Part shown: positions 43,905-50,558 of the stretch, one piece after another | Position numbering within the stretch: position 1 is the first letter of the stretch | Layout of the letters: each line of letters starts with the position of its first letter | Origin: Oscillatoriaceae cyanobacterium M7585_C2015_266 | Lineage (GTDB): Bacteria > Cyanobacteriota > Cyanobacteriia > Cyanobacteriales > Oscillatoriaceae | DNA length: 64,000 nucleotides | Reading direction: 5' to 3' | Assembly: GCA_015295835.1 (NCBI GenBank) | Contig: DVEG01000026.1 | Span: 186,001-250,000 of the forward strand | The notes under the pieces: model-generated | Database searches by the model: none | Told to the model about the DNA's origin: nothing | What the model saw: only the letters and a program-made list of their open reading frames with translations | Program-made: the position numbers and the translations under genes

Positions 43905-45236
43905 TTATGCAGGTTCCCAGTTATCTACTTCCTGGCTATATTCGATCGCAAAATCTTCATTCCATGAATACGAATACTGTGACACTACTTTACTTTTTGT
44001 TTCTTTCAAATCTTTAAGCAACCTTCGCACCAGAAATAGTATTGATTCTCTTGCATCCTCTAAAATACTCCTCACATCCATACCGCGGGCAATCCTTGGG
44101 GTAATGGTTTCTATTTCTTTAATAGTTTTCTCCAACAATTTTTGTGGTGCAGTTGGTGAGCGCATTTCAATAATTTCGTTTGTCTTGTTTGTCTGAGCTG
44201 TCGCCATTTGTTGCTTGAGAGCTTCCAACTCAGCAACCGTCTCTGCCAATTGTTTTTCTAGAGCGGCAATTTGTTCGCGATACTCTTGTTCTATTTGAGC
44301 CACTGTCGGTTCTTCTTTTGTCGGCTCCTCTTCTTTTTCTTCTTTTAGTTGATATTCAGGCGCTGCTGCAAGTAATTGACTAATTACCTCGTTGGGGGTT
44401 ACGCCCCGCATTTCAGCTAGTTGTGTTAATTTACGTTCATCTTCTTCCGAAAGATTGTATGTTGCGATCGCAATCTTTCTTTTACGCCCCCTATTACTAC
44501 TTAAAGAATTTGAAGAACTACTATGCGTACTACTATTATTACTACTATTATTACTACAAGAATTAGAGCTTTTATGGCCATAATTAGGCCCGATTTTCCA
44601 ACCTAGATGTTCTAGGGCTTTGATTGCGTGCCCACGTCGGACAATAAAACTTGTAGCATCTTCAGGCGTATCCGCGAGCGCAAATTGTAATGCTTGTTGT
44701 TTGACACTACAGAGATCACTTTCCGATAAATCATAACGTTCAGCAAGCGCCTCCCATTCCTCATCACTCATATTTGCAGCGGCAGCAACAGCATCACGAA
44801 TACTTTGTGCCGTATGCTTTTTGCGACTCACCACCAACTCTGTAACCATATCCACCGTTAACTTTGGCAGTTCCCGCAACGCCGCCACACTCCACCGATG
44901 GCAATTTTTCACCACTAACCGCTGCACTTTCGAAGGCAGAGTGTTATACCATGCACTAATCTCCATTGCCGCCTTGGCTATGTAGCGAGACGAGCCAAAC
45001 TCCTCCGAACTCAGCCATGCTTCAAAGGCAGCTTTCCCTTCTTGTTTGCCAAGGTAGACTATCAACTCGCTCTTTAACTCCCACAACGCAGAGCCTTGAG
45101 AGATAATCCCTTCAAACGTATGTCTGACAAAGCCCAGAAAACTCAACCGTGTTGATTTGGCTTTTTCTTCTAAACCAATTTTTTTGAAACAGTTGTAAAT
45201 AAAACAGTTAGATGTCATCATAGTATCCAGAATCAT
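43905..45236 (-). CDS. Ribbon-helix-helix/coiled-coil protein of unknown function with phased repeats at its start
   Basis: 443 residues. An N-terminal helical domain (about 28-215, containing ISAWYNTLPSKVQRLV and WSVAALRELPKL), a Ser/Asn linker (222-248) encoded by ACT/ATT-like triplets, a basic RGRKRK patch followed by IAIATYNLSEEDERKLTQLAEMRGVTPNEVISQLL (about 251-289, split here in words), which has the strand-helix-helix spacing of CopG/Arc-type DNA-binding domains, then an acidic segment and a coiled coil (about 311-348), and a C-terminal helical part. I recall similar proteins on cyanobacterial chromosomes and plasmids without a function. Starts at 45236, 45221 or 45218 are all possible and have weak ribosome binding sites. 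TAGTAC-type repeats run from 45221 to 45310, over the start and upstream, suggesting self-regulation. Confidence 0.65.
   Translation of the reverse strand: MILDTMMTSNCFIYNCFKKIGLEEKAKSTRLSFLGFVRHTFEGIISQGSALWELKSELIVYLGKQEGKAAFEAWLSSEEFGSSRYIAKAAMEISAWYNTLPSKVQRLVVKNCHRWSVAALRELPKLTVDMVTELVVSRKKHTAQSIRDAVAAAANMSDEEWEALAERYDLSESDLCSVKQQALQFALADTPEDATSFIVRRGHAIKALEHLGWKIGPNYGHKSSNSCSNNSSNNSSTHSSSSNSLSSNRGRKRKIAIATYNLSEEDERKLTQLAEMRGVTPNEVISQLLAAAPEYQLKEEKEEEPTKEEPTVAQIEQEYREQIAALEKQLAETVAELEALKQQMATAQTNKTNEIIEMRSPTAPQKLLEKTIKEIETITPRIARGMDVRSILEDARESILFLVRRLLKDLKETKSKVVSQYSYSWNEDFAIEYSQEVDNWEPA
44519..44572 (-). repeat. Triplet-rich low-complexity segment inside the RHH gene
   Basis: Plus-strand runs of ACT, ATT and ACTACTATT encode the Ser/Asn-rich linker (residues about 222-245) of the RHH protein. 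The length of such a tract may vary between strains by slippage; a multiple of three keeps the frame. Confidence 0.6.
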
Positions 45237-45310
45237 AGTATTCAGGTACTATATAGTACCAGGTAGTACTAGCAGTACTCAAATAGTACCAACTAGTGCT
45301 TACCTAGTGT
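45221..45310. repeat. Helically phased TAGTAC-like direct repeats (putative operator/iterons)
   Basis: Hexamers on the plus strand begin at 45221 (TAGTAT), 45236 (TAGTAT), 45244 (AGGTAC), 45254 (TAGTAC), 45264 (TAGTAC), 45273 (CAGTAC), 45284 (TAGTAC), 45294 (TAGTGC) and 45305 (TAGTGT). From 45244 on the steps are 10, 10, 9, 11, 10 and 11 bases, one helical turn, so all lie on one DNA face. The first two are part of a 15-base direct repeat, ATCATAGTATYCAGR. Located at the start of the divergent minus-strand RHH gene, whose family binds such tandem sites. Confidence 0.65.
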
Positions 45311-45314
45311 TTGG

Positions 45315-45340
45315 CCACTCTTTACCGGAGTGGTTTTTTC
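45315..45340 (+). terminator. Orphan terminator on the plus strand beside the repeats
   Basis: CCACTC (45315-45320) pairs with GAGTGG (45328-45333), 7-base loop, followed by TTTTTTC. No plus-strand gene precedes it before rplL 1.5 kb away, so it would end either antisense transcription across the RHH gene or a short transcript from the repeats. Confidence 0.6.
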
Positions 45341-45611
45341 TTGGTCATTAACCTATACCGATTCCTATAGCATATCTCTTGGCGTAAGTTTTGTCAAGGG
45401 GTTGGGAAAGTTTTTTTAAAAATTTTTTGTTTTTGGTAGTCCTTTTAGCGAAACTTCACAAATATTAACTGGAAAAAGTAAAGGCCAATGCTAAATTTTA
45501 AGTTATGTAAAGAGTGATCGCTCCCAAAACTACTAACGCAAATTAGGCTATCATCCAGAAAGAAAGATGGGAACCCTCGTCTTTGCTCTAGCCGTTTAAA
45601 AACAACTAATT
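45341..45611 (+). promoter_or_regulatory. Upstream region of the ABA4-like gene
   Basis: AT-rich spacer after the orphan terminator. It must hold the promoter for the ABA4-like gene. A run of A/T at 45410-45435 and no clear -10/-35 pair were noticed. Confidence 0.25.
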
Positions 45612-46070
45612 ATGACACTAGAACAACTTTTTAACTGCGCTAACCTTTTTGTTTTACCATTTTGGACTTTAATGATTATATTACCCAACTGGGGAGTTAC
45701 AAAACGAGTAATACAATCTTATATCCCTTTTCTAGTCTTAGCAATACTTTATCTATTTTTACTCAGTAGCGCCCTCACAGCCGAAAATGCACAAGCCCTT
45801 GCCAATCCAAAGTTAGCAGATATTGCTCAATTTTTCGCTAACGAGCGTGCTACTGCAACTGGTTGGATACATTTTCTGGTAATGGATTTATTTGTCGGGC
45901 GCTGGATTTATTTACAAGGGCAGCAGACAGGCGTTTGGACTATTCATTCTTTACTTTTATGTTTGTTTGCAGGACCTTTAGGGTTGCTTTCTCATATTAT
46001 CACAGATTGGGTAAGTCAGAAATTCTTTCCCCGTAATGAAAAAGAAGCTACACCGCAACCAACACCTTAA
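45612..46070 (+). CDS. ABA4-like family membrane protein
   Basis: A 152-residue protein with four hydrophobic helices. The WIHFLVMDLFVGRWIYLQG segment and the closing GPLGLLSHI are characteristic of the ABA4-like (DUF4281) family, named after the plant protein required for neoxanthin synthesis. In cyanobacteria the function is not settled; a link to carotenoids is possible but the organism would not be expected to make neoxanthin. The C-terminal tail is polar (NEKEATPQPTP). Independent transcription unit upstream of the MerA-like gene, with a gap of about 88 bases. Confidence 0.85.
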   Translation: MTLEQLFNCANLFVLPFWTLMIILPNWGVTKRVIQSYIPFLVLAILYLFLLSSALTAENAQALANPKLADIAQFFANERATATGWIHFLVMDLFVGRWIYLQGQQTGVWTIHSLLLCLFAGPLGLLSHIITDWVSQKFFPRNEKEATPQPTP

Positions 46071-46158
46071 TATAAATTAAGCTCGAAAATTAAAAAGCGG
46101 ATACAAACAGGCAGGAGGTACTTTTTATTATCATATCCTTTTGCCATTAGGTGAAATT

Positions 46159-47589
46159 ATGTCAGTAGAATATGATTTAGTTATAATTGGGGGCGGTTCT
46201 AGCGGTTTAGTTGTGGCAAGTGCGGCGGCGCAATTAAAGGCGAAAGTAGCTTTAATAGAACGCGCTCGCCTGGGAGGGGATTGTCTTTGGTTTGGTTGTG
46301 TTCCCAGTAAATCTATCATTCGGGCTTCTCGTGCTGCTTATGAAGTAAAAAATGCTCGTCGTTTTGGGATTAATTGTGAAAATATAGAGATTGATTTTGC
46401 CAAAGTCAATGCTTACGTAAAAGAAGCGATCGCTACCATTGAACCTCACGACTCGCCAGAACGTTTTCGCAACTTAGGCGTTGAAGTAATTTTTGGAGAC
46501 GGGCAATTTATTGACCGAGAAACTTTTCATGTGAACGGGCGTTTTTTTCGCGCCAGAGCATTTATTATTGCCACAGGTTCTCGGCCAAAAATTCCACCGA
46601 TTATAGGATTGAAAGAAGCCGGATATCTTACTAATGAGCAAATTTTTTCTTTAAAGGAACGTCCGCAATCTATTGCTGTTATTGGGGCAGGACCGATTGG
46701 CTGCGAGTTGGGGCAAGCTTTGCATAGATTGGGATCGGAAGTGACAATTATATCAAGTCGCGATCGCATTTTACCGAAAGAAGACTGGGAAGCAGCTAAA
46801 GTTGTACAGACACAATTTCAATCTGAAGGGATTCGCATTCTTACAAATTCCCCCTGCGATCGCATAGAAGTGTTAGACGACAAAAAACTTCTCAGCTCAG
46901 GCGAGCGCCTCCTAGCCACAGTCAGCGATATTTTAGTTGCCACAGGGCGAATTCCTAATACAGAATCTCTCAATTTAGAAGCAGCAGGTGTAACAGTATC
47001 ACAAAAAGGAATTATTGTCAATAATAAATTGCAAACAACCAATCCCCGGATTTATGCCTGCGGGGATGTTATAGGCGGCTACCAATTCACACACGTTGCC
47101 AGCTACGAAGCCAGCGTTGTTTTAAAAAATGCTCTATTTTTCCCCTTCGCGAAAACTAATTATAGCATTATTCCTTGGTGTATTTTCACTGAACCAGAAT
47201 TAGCGAGGGTTGGATTGACAGAGGAAGAAGCAAGAAAACAGTATGGAGAAGATATTTGCGTACTAAAGCAGGATTTTGCGCTTATAGATCGGGCAGTAGC
47301 AGAAGCAGCAACTAGCGGATTTGCTAAAATTGTAGCCCGCCGCAATGGAGAGATACTGGGCGCTCATTTAGTGGGAGCATCAGCAGGTGAATTAATTCAT
47401 GAAGTAGTAATGGCAATGTCATATAAGCTAGGAGTATCAGCACTGAAGAGGATAATTCATATTTACCCAACTTTGTCGGAGGTGAATGCTAAAGCGGCTT
47501 TGCTATTGACTAAGCAAAGGTATGCAAAAAATCGGCGATTGCAAGGGATTTTGGAGAGGTTTTTTAAATTTAGGCGATTTTTTAGTTAG
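46159..47589 (+). CDS. Pyridine nucleotide-disulfide oxidoreductase, mercuric reductase-like
   Basis: A 476-residue flavoprotein. FAD-binding GGGSSGLVVA at the N terminus, redox-active disulfide in GGDCLWFGCVPSK (C-x4-C), NAD(P)H-binding IGAGPIGCELGQAL, second FAD motif YACGDVIGGYQF, and a C-terminal dimer domain. MerA would carry a C-terminal Cys pair and often a heavy-metal-binding N-terminal domain; both are missing, so mercury reduction is doubtful. The usual His-x-His-Pro catalytic segment reads IHIYPTLSE. The ATG at 46159 has AGGTG seven bases upstream and fits family N termini; an in-frame TTG at 46141 is not used. Cyanobacterial relatives are annotated MerA or Lpd-like, and the real substrate is unknown. 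Confidence 0.85.
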   Translation: MSVEYDLVIIGGGSSGLVVASAAAQLKAKVALIERARLGGDCLWFGCVPSKSIIRASRAAYEVKNARRFGINCENIEIDFAKVNAYVKEAIATIEPHDSPERFRNLGVEVIFGDGQFIDRETFHVNGRFFRARAFIIATGSRPKIPPIIGLKEAGYLTNEQIFSLKERPQSIAVIGAGPIGCELGQALHRLGSEVTIISSRDRILPKEDWEAAKVVQTQFQSEGIRILTNSPCDRIEVLDDKKLLSSGERLLATVSDILVATGRIPNTESLNLEAAGVTVSQKGIIVNNKLQTTNPRIYACGDVIGGYQFTHVASYEASVVLKNALFFPFAKTNYSIIPWCIFTEPELARVGLTEEEARKQYGEDICVLKQDFALIDRAVAEAATSGFAKIVARRNGEILGAHLVGASAGELIHEVVMAMSYKLGVSALKRIIHIYPTLSEVNAKAALLLTKQRYAKNRRLQGILERFFKFRRFFS

Positions 47590-47759
47590 AGTGTACACTG
47601 GGAGCGCGAGCGCCGGAACCTTCTGTGTTAATTCACCAACTAGGTTAATAAACATCACAATTACCTAAAGATCTTTGTCACATAGATAACTAGATAAAAA
47701 AACCACTATAGAAGTATGATTTTCTAATGGCAAAAAAATAGTCCTAGGAGGGACTTGCC

Positions 47760-48143
47760 ATGATATCCAAACCCAGTTTCGATGATCGAAGTCTGGCTCA
47801 ATCCTTTTACCAGACATTACTCAATCGCTTTTGTGAATCTTTTCAATCACCTATAAGTTCTATCTTATGTGAATGCAATTTTGGGATTGCCCCTAGTCCA
47901 AAAGGCGAGAAAACCTTCTTCATCATAACTCCCTCTTTAGATACAGCAGAGCAACTGACGCAAAACATCGACATCATCATTAGCAAAGTCAATAAATGGA
48001 TACCAAGAATAACTCAGACGGCAATATGCATAGTGCCGCCGAAAAGTCAAGAAGACTACCGAGACGAGACAAACAAGCAAAAACAACTCCCCTCAAAGTT
48101 TATGTTAGGAAAAGTATTCCGCCACAATCGGGAATCTTATTAA
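47760..48143 (+). CDS. Hypothetical protein upstream of the partner-switching set
   Basis: A 127-residue soluble protein, no membrane segment or known motif. It has an excellent AGGAGG ribosome binding site at 47745-47751 and an ordinary start ATG. Residues 1-90 look folded with alternating hydrophobics (TFFIITPSLDTAEQLTQNIDIIISKV in words); the end is polar. A hairpin terminator follows 85 bases on. It lies in the same direction as the STAS-sugar transferase gene but ends in its own terminator. Not recognised. Confidence 0.6.
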   Translation: MISKPSFDDRSLAQSFYQTLLNRFCESFQSPISSILCECNFGIAPSPKGEKTFFIITPSLDTAEQLTQNIDIIISKVNKWIPRITQTAICIVPPKSQEDYRDETNKQKQLPSKFMLGKVFRHNRESY

Positions 48144-48227
48144 ATTAAATGAGCACCCACTTGTAACCCTGACGCAACCATCTGCGAGTAGCTCTCTCAG
48201 CAAGCAGGCTCATCTAATTCAGAAAAG

Positions 48228-48275
48228 AGGCAATTCCAGAATGCAAAACTATAGTTTCCCACTCCGGGATTGCCT
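48228..48275 (+). terminator. Terminator after the 47.8 kb gene
   Basis: AGGCAATTCC (48228-48237) pairs with GGGATTGCCT (48266-48275), one mismatch, enclosing a smaller AAACTATAGTTT palindrome (48246-48257), followed by TTTTCTATT. Its 3' arm overlaps the -35 element of the next promoter. Confidence 0.7.
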
Positions 48276-48298
48276 TTTTCTATTCAAGGGGGTATAAT
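48270..48298 (+). promoter_or_regulatory. Candidate sigma-70 promoter for the STAS-sugar transferase gene
   Basis: TTGCCT (48270-48275) and a perfect TATAAT (48293-48298) with 17-base spacing. Transcription would start near 48305, giving a leader of about 330 bases. Confidence 0.5.
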
Positions 48299-48637
48299 AT
48301 TACACAAGGTACAATAAAAAAACGGGTGCATCAAAACAAAACTTGCGAGATAGAAACAACTAGAAATAAGCTGGCATAACCGTCTGTCAGCCTAGCTATG
48401 GCTGCTGAGCTTTTACAAACAATCTTGATGAGAGGCGCTAGCTTTTCACCCCTCTAACACAGGAAAATGCCCCTCTTCTAAGAATGACTGTACTATCCAA
48501 TCAAAAGATTGTTAGGAAAGTCTAAATTTAATTGCTACTTAGCAGTCTCCTAAGCTAGGATGAGCGCATAAACAGAAAAATACTCGGTTATTTCACAATT
48601 CTTAAATAAAAACCTAGTATTACAATTACACGGTTCC
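48299..48637 (+). promoter_or_regulatory. Long 5' leader of the STAS-sugar transferase gene
   Basis: No open reading frame was seen. CAGCC/GGCTG (48388-48392 with 48400-48404) forms a hairpin, and further short stems are possible (GGAG and CTCC stretches at about 48430-48460 and 48540-48550). A leader this long can hold regulatory RNA, but no known class was recognised. Confidence 0.35.
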
Positions 48638-49636
48638 ATGGTTAGCCAAAGTCCAGAACCAATTTTTCAGGTTTCCATCTCCAACCAAAATGCAGTAGTG
48701 CAGTTACCTCCACGTTTAAGCGTACTGGAAGCCGTAGCCTTCAAGCAAACTTGTCAACAGCTATACCAAGAAAACCCAGCCCCCAACCAGATTATCCTCG
48801 ATTTCAGCCAAACCACTTTTATTGACAGCAGCGGAGTAGGAGCATTAGTAAATAACGTCAAAACCGCGCAGCAGCAAGGAGTAAAACTGATATTGCGGGG
48901 CGTACAGCCCCAAGTGATGGCAGTTTTATCACTTACAGGGCTAGATCAAGTTTTGACAATTGAGCCAACAGTCGAAACAAAGCAATTTAGTAAAACCCGT
49001 AAAGTTGAAGAAAATCTGCCAACAACCCATCCCTCAGTACGCTCCTGGGTAAAACGTGCCATAGATATTGTTGGTGCCCTAGTTGGTTTGGCAATTACAG
49101 CAGTTTTGTTGATACCCATTGCCATTGCTGTTAAACTAGATAGTCCAGGCCCAGTTTTTTTCGGTCAGATTCGCTGCGGCTGGATGGGTAAACGATTTAA
49201 GCTGTGGAAGATTCGCTCTATGTACGTAAATGCCGAGGCTATGAAGTCACAAGTACCTAACCAAATCGAGGGGCCACTTTTCAAAAATGAAAATGACCCT
49301 CGGATTACGCGGGTAGGTCGATTCTTGCGGCGAACAAGTCTGGATGAATTGCCACAATTCTGGAATGTCCTTAAAGGAGAAATGAGTCTAGTAGGCACCC
49401 GACCTCCACTTCCAGAAGAAGTAGAACGCTATGATGTTCCCGAATGGCAACGCTTAGATGTTAAGCCGGGTATGACTGGAGAGTGGCAGGTAAATGGTCG
49501 CTCTTCGATTCGCAGTTTTGAAGATGTAATCCGCTTAGATTTGAAGTACCAAAAGAACTGGAGTTTGATGTATGATTTAAAACTAATTATAAAAACAATC
49601 TTAATTTTGTTTAGTAAAAACAGCGGTGCTATGTGA
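48638..49636 (+). CDS. STAS domain-polyprenyl phosphate sugar-1-phosphate transferase fusion
   Basis: 332 residues. Residues 10-105 are an anti-sigma antagonist (STAS) domain with the phosphoacceptor loop FIDSSGVG and Ser64/Ser65. Residues about 135-332 are an initiating glycosyltransferase of the WbaP/PssY type: an N-terminal membrane helix (VKRAIDIVGALVGLAITAVLLI region), DSPGPVFFGQIRCG, RFLRRTSLDELPQFWNVLKGEMSLVGTRPP, and DVKPGMTGEWQVNGRS, given here as recognised family segments. It transfers a sugar phosphate to undecaprenyl phosphate to start exopolysaccharide synthesis. The fusion implies that phosphorylation of the STAS part by the adjacent RsbW-like kinase, reversed by the adjacent phosphatase, controls the transferase. 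Start ATG 48638. Confidence 0.9.
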   Translation: MVSQSPEPIFQVSISNQNAVVQLPPRLSVLEAVAFKQTCQQLYQENPAPNQIILDFSQTTFIDSSGVGALVNNVKTAQQQGVKLILRGVQPQVMAVLSLTGLDQVLTIEPTVETKQFSKTRKVEENLPTTHPSVRSWVKRAIDIVGALVGLAITAVLLIPIAIAVKLDSPGPVFFGQIRCGWMGKRFKLWKIRSMYVNAEAMKSQVPNQIEGPLFKNENDPRITRVGRFLRRTSLDELPQFWNVLKGEMSLVGTRPPLPEEVERYDVPEWQRLDVKPGMTGEWQVNGRSSIRSFEDVIRLDLKYQKNWSLMYDLKLIIKTILILFSKNSGAM

Positions 49637-49722
49637 AAAAAATAAAAAGATAAAGAGAGAATGTGAGGTATGTTATTATTATGAATTAAAGGTGCATATG
49701 TCTGTATTTGATGTTGTAGAAG

Positions 49723-50226
49723 ATGATTCTAGAGAACTTTGAAAGCTGGTGGAAAACCTTTACTTCCCAACTAGGGATACAACAGAAAAAAACTGTTAAA
49801 TGGCGGCGGCGTTCTCATTTGCAAGTAGGGACGGATTTGAAGGCTTTAGCAGAAGTTTTACAATGGTTTGAGCAGTTCAATCTGCCGTGTTTTCCAGCTA
49901 ACCTGTGGTGGCAATGTCAAACTGCTTTAGCTGAAGGGTTTACAAATGCAGTTCGTCATGCTCATAGTGATTTGCCGGAGAGTACCCCCATTGACATCGA
50001 TGTGGAAATATGCGATCGCTATCTAGAAATAAAAATATGGGATCGGGGTAAACCGTTCGATTTAGAAGCAAAATTAGCATCCATTAGTCAAGAGGAATTT
50101 GATCCTTTGGAAAGAGAAAACGGTAGAGGGCTAATATTTATAAGAAAACTAACAGATGAGGTTTGCTACACCCGTACCCCCGATCAGCGAAATTGCCTAT
50201 TGATGCGAAAAAATTTCCGTCTATAA
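49723..50226 (+). CDS. RsbW/SpoIIAB-type serine kinase (anti-sigma factor-like)
   Basis: A 167-residue GHKL ATPase. N-box EGFTNAVRHAH (71-81) with Glu71 and Asn75, G1 box WDRGKPFD (106-113), G2 GRGLIFI (134-140). In partner-switching systems such kinases phosphorylate STAS proteins on the conserved Ser and sequester a partner. It is 86 bases downstream of the STAS-transferase gene. The N-terminal part (1-60) is Trp-rich and lacks similarity to other kinases. An overlapping 14-codon frame (49698-49742) with AAAGG upstream ends inside its first codons, and may be a leader peptide or the sign of another start. Confidence 0.85.
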   Translation: MILENFESWWKTFTSQLGIQQKKTVKWRRRSHLQVGTDLKALAEVLQWFEQFNLPCFPANLWWQCQTALAEGFTNAVRHAHSDLPESTPIDIDVEICDRYLEIKIWDRGKPFDLEAKLASISQEEFDPLERENGRGLIFIRKLTDEVCYTRTPDQRNCLLMRKNFRL

Positions 50227-50558
50227 TTACTTAACTCTTTAAGCTGAACCCTGGCTGCATTTTCTGTTATTACCTTCAATCAGAAAGCTTTTGTCTGACG
50301 GTTGGGTGCCTAGCTGGTGAAAGTCAAAACTCAGCCTAATCAACTGTAAAATATCTCAGATATAAAATTAAAATAATAAAATTTTTTTATATTTATTTAA
50401 GAAAAATTAATAAAAAAAATTGTTTGCTCAAAGAAAAAGGAAAATCTGAAAAACTCCACAATTGGAGATAAATAGCAAATAAAAAGGATTTTTCGTAGCT
50501 TACCTATAGATGTTAGAATAATCTATTCCCTCGAAACGAGTGAAGTGAAATTAGAATC
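50227..50558 (+). promoter_or_regulatory. AT-rich spacer between the kinase and phosphatase genes
   Basis: 332 bases without an open frame. About 50375-50425 is almost pure A/T. A promoter for the phosphatase is likely but no convincing -35/-10 pair or hairpin was seen. Confidence 0.3.

Noticed and set aside
44519-44572. Short triplet repeats resembling a CRISPR or VNTR array
   Set aside because: There are no spacers or constant-length repeats; they are in-frame Ser/Asn codons of a linker. No CRISPR array was seen anywhere in the window.
46159-47589. Genuine mercuric reductase
   Set aside because: The C-terminal Cys pair and the mercury-binding N-terminal domain are missing and no mer genes are adjacent.
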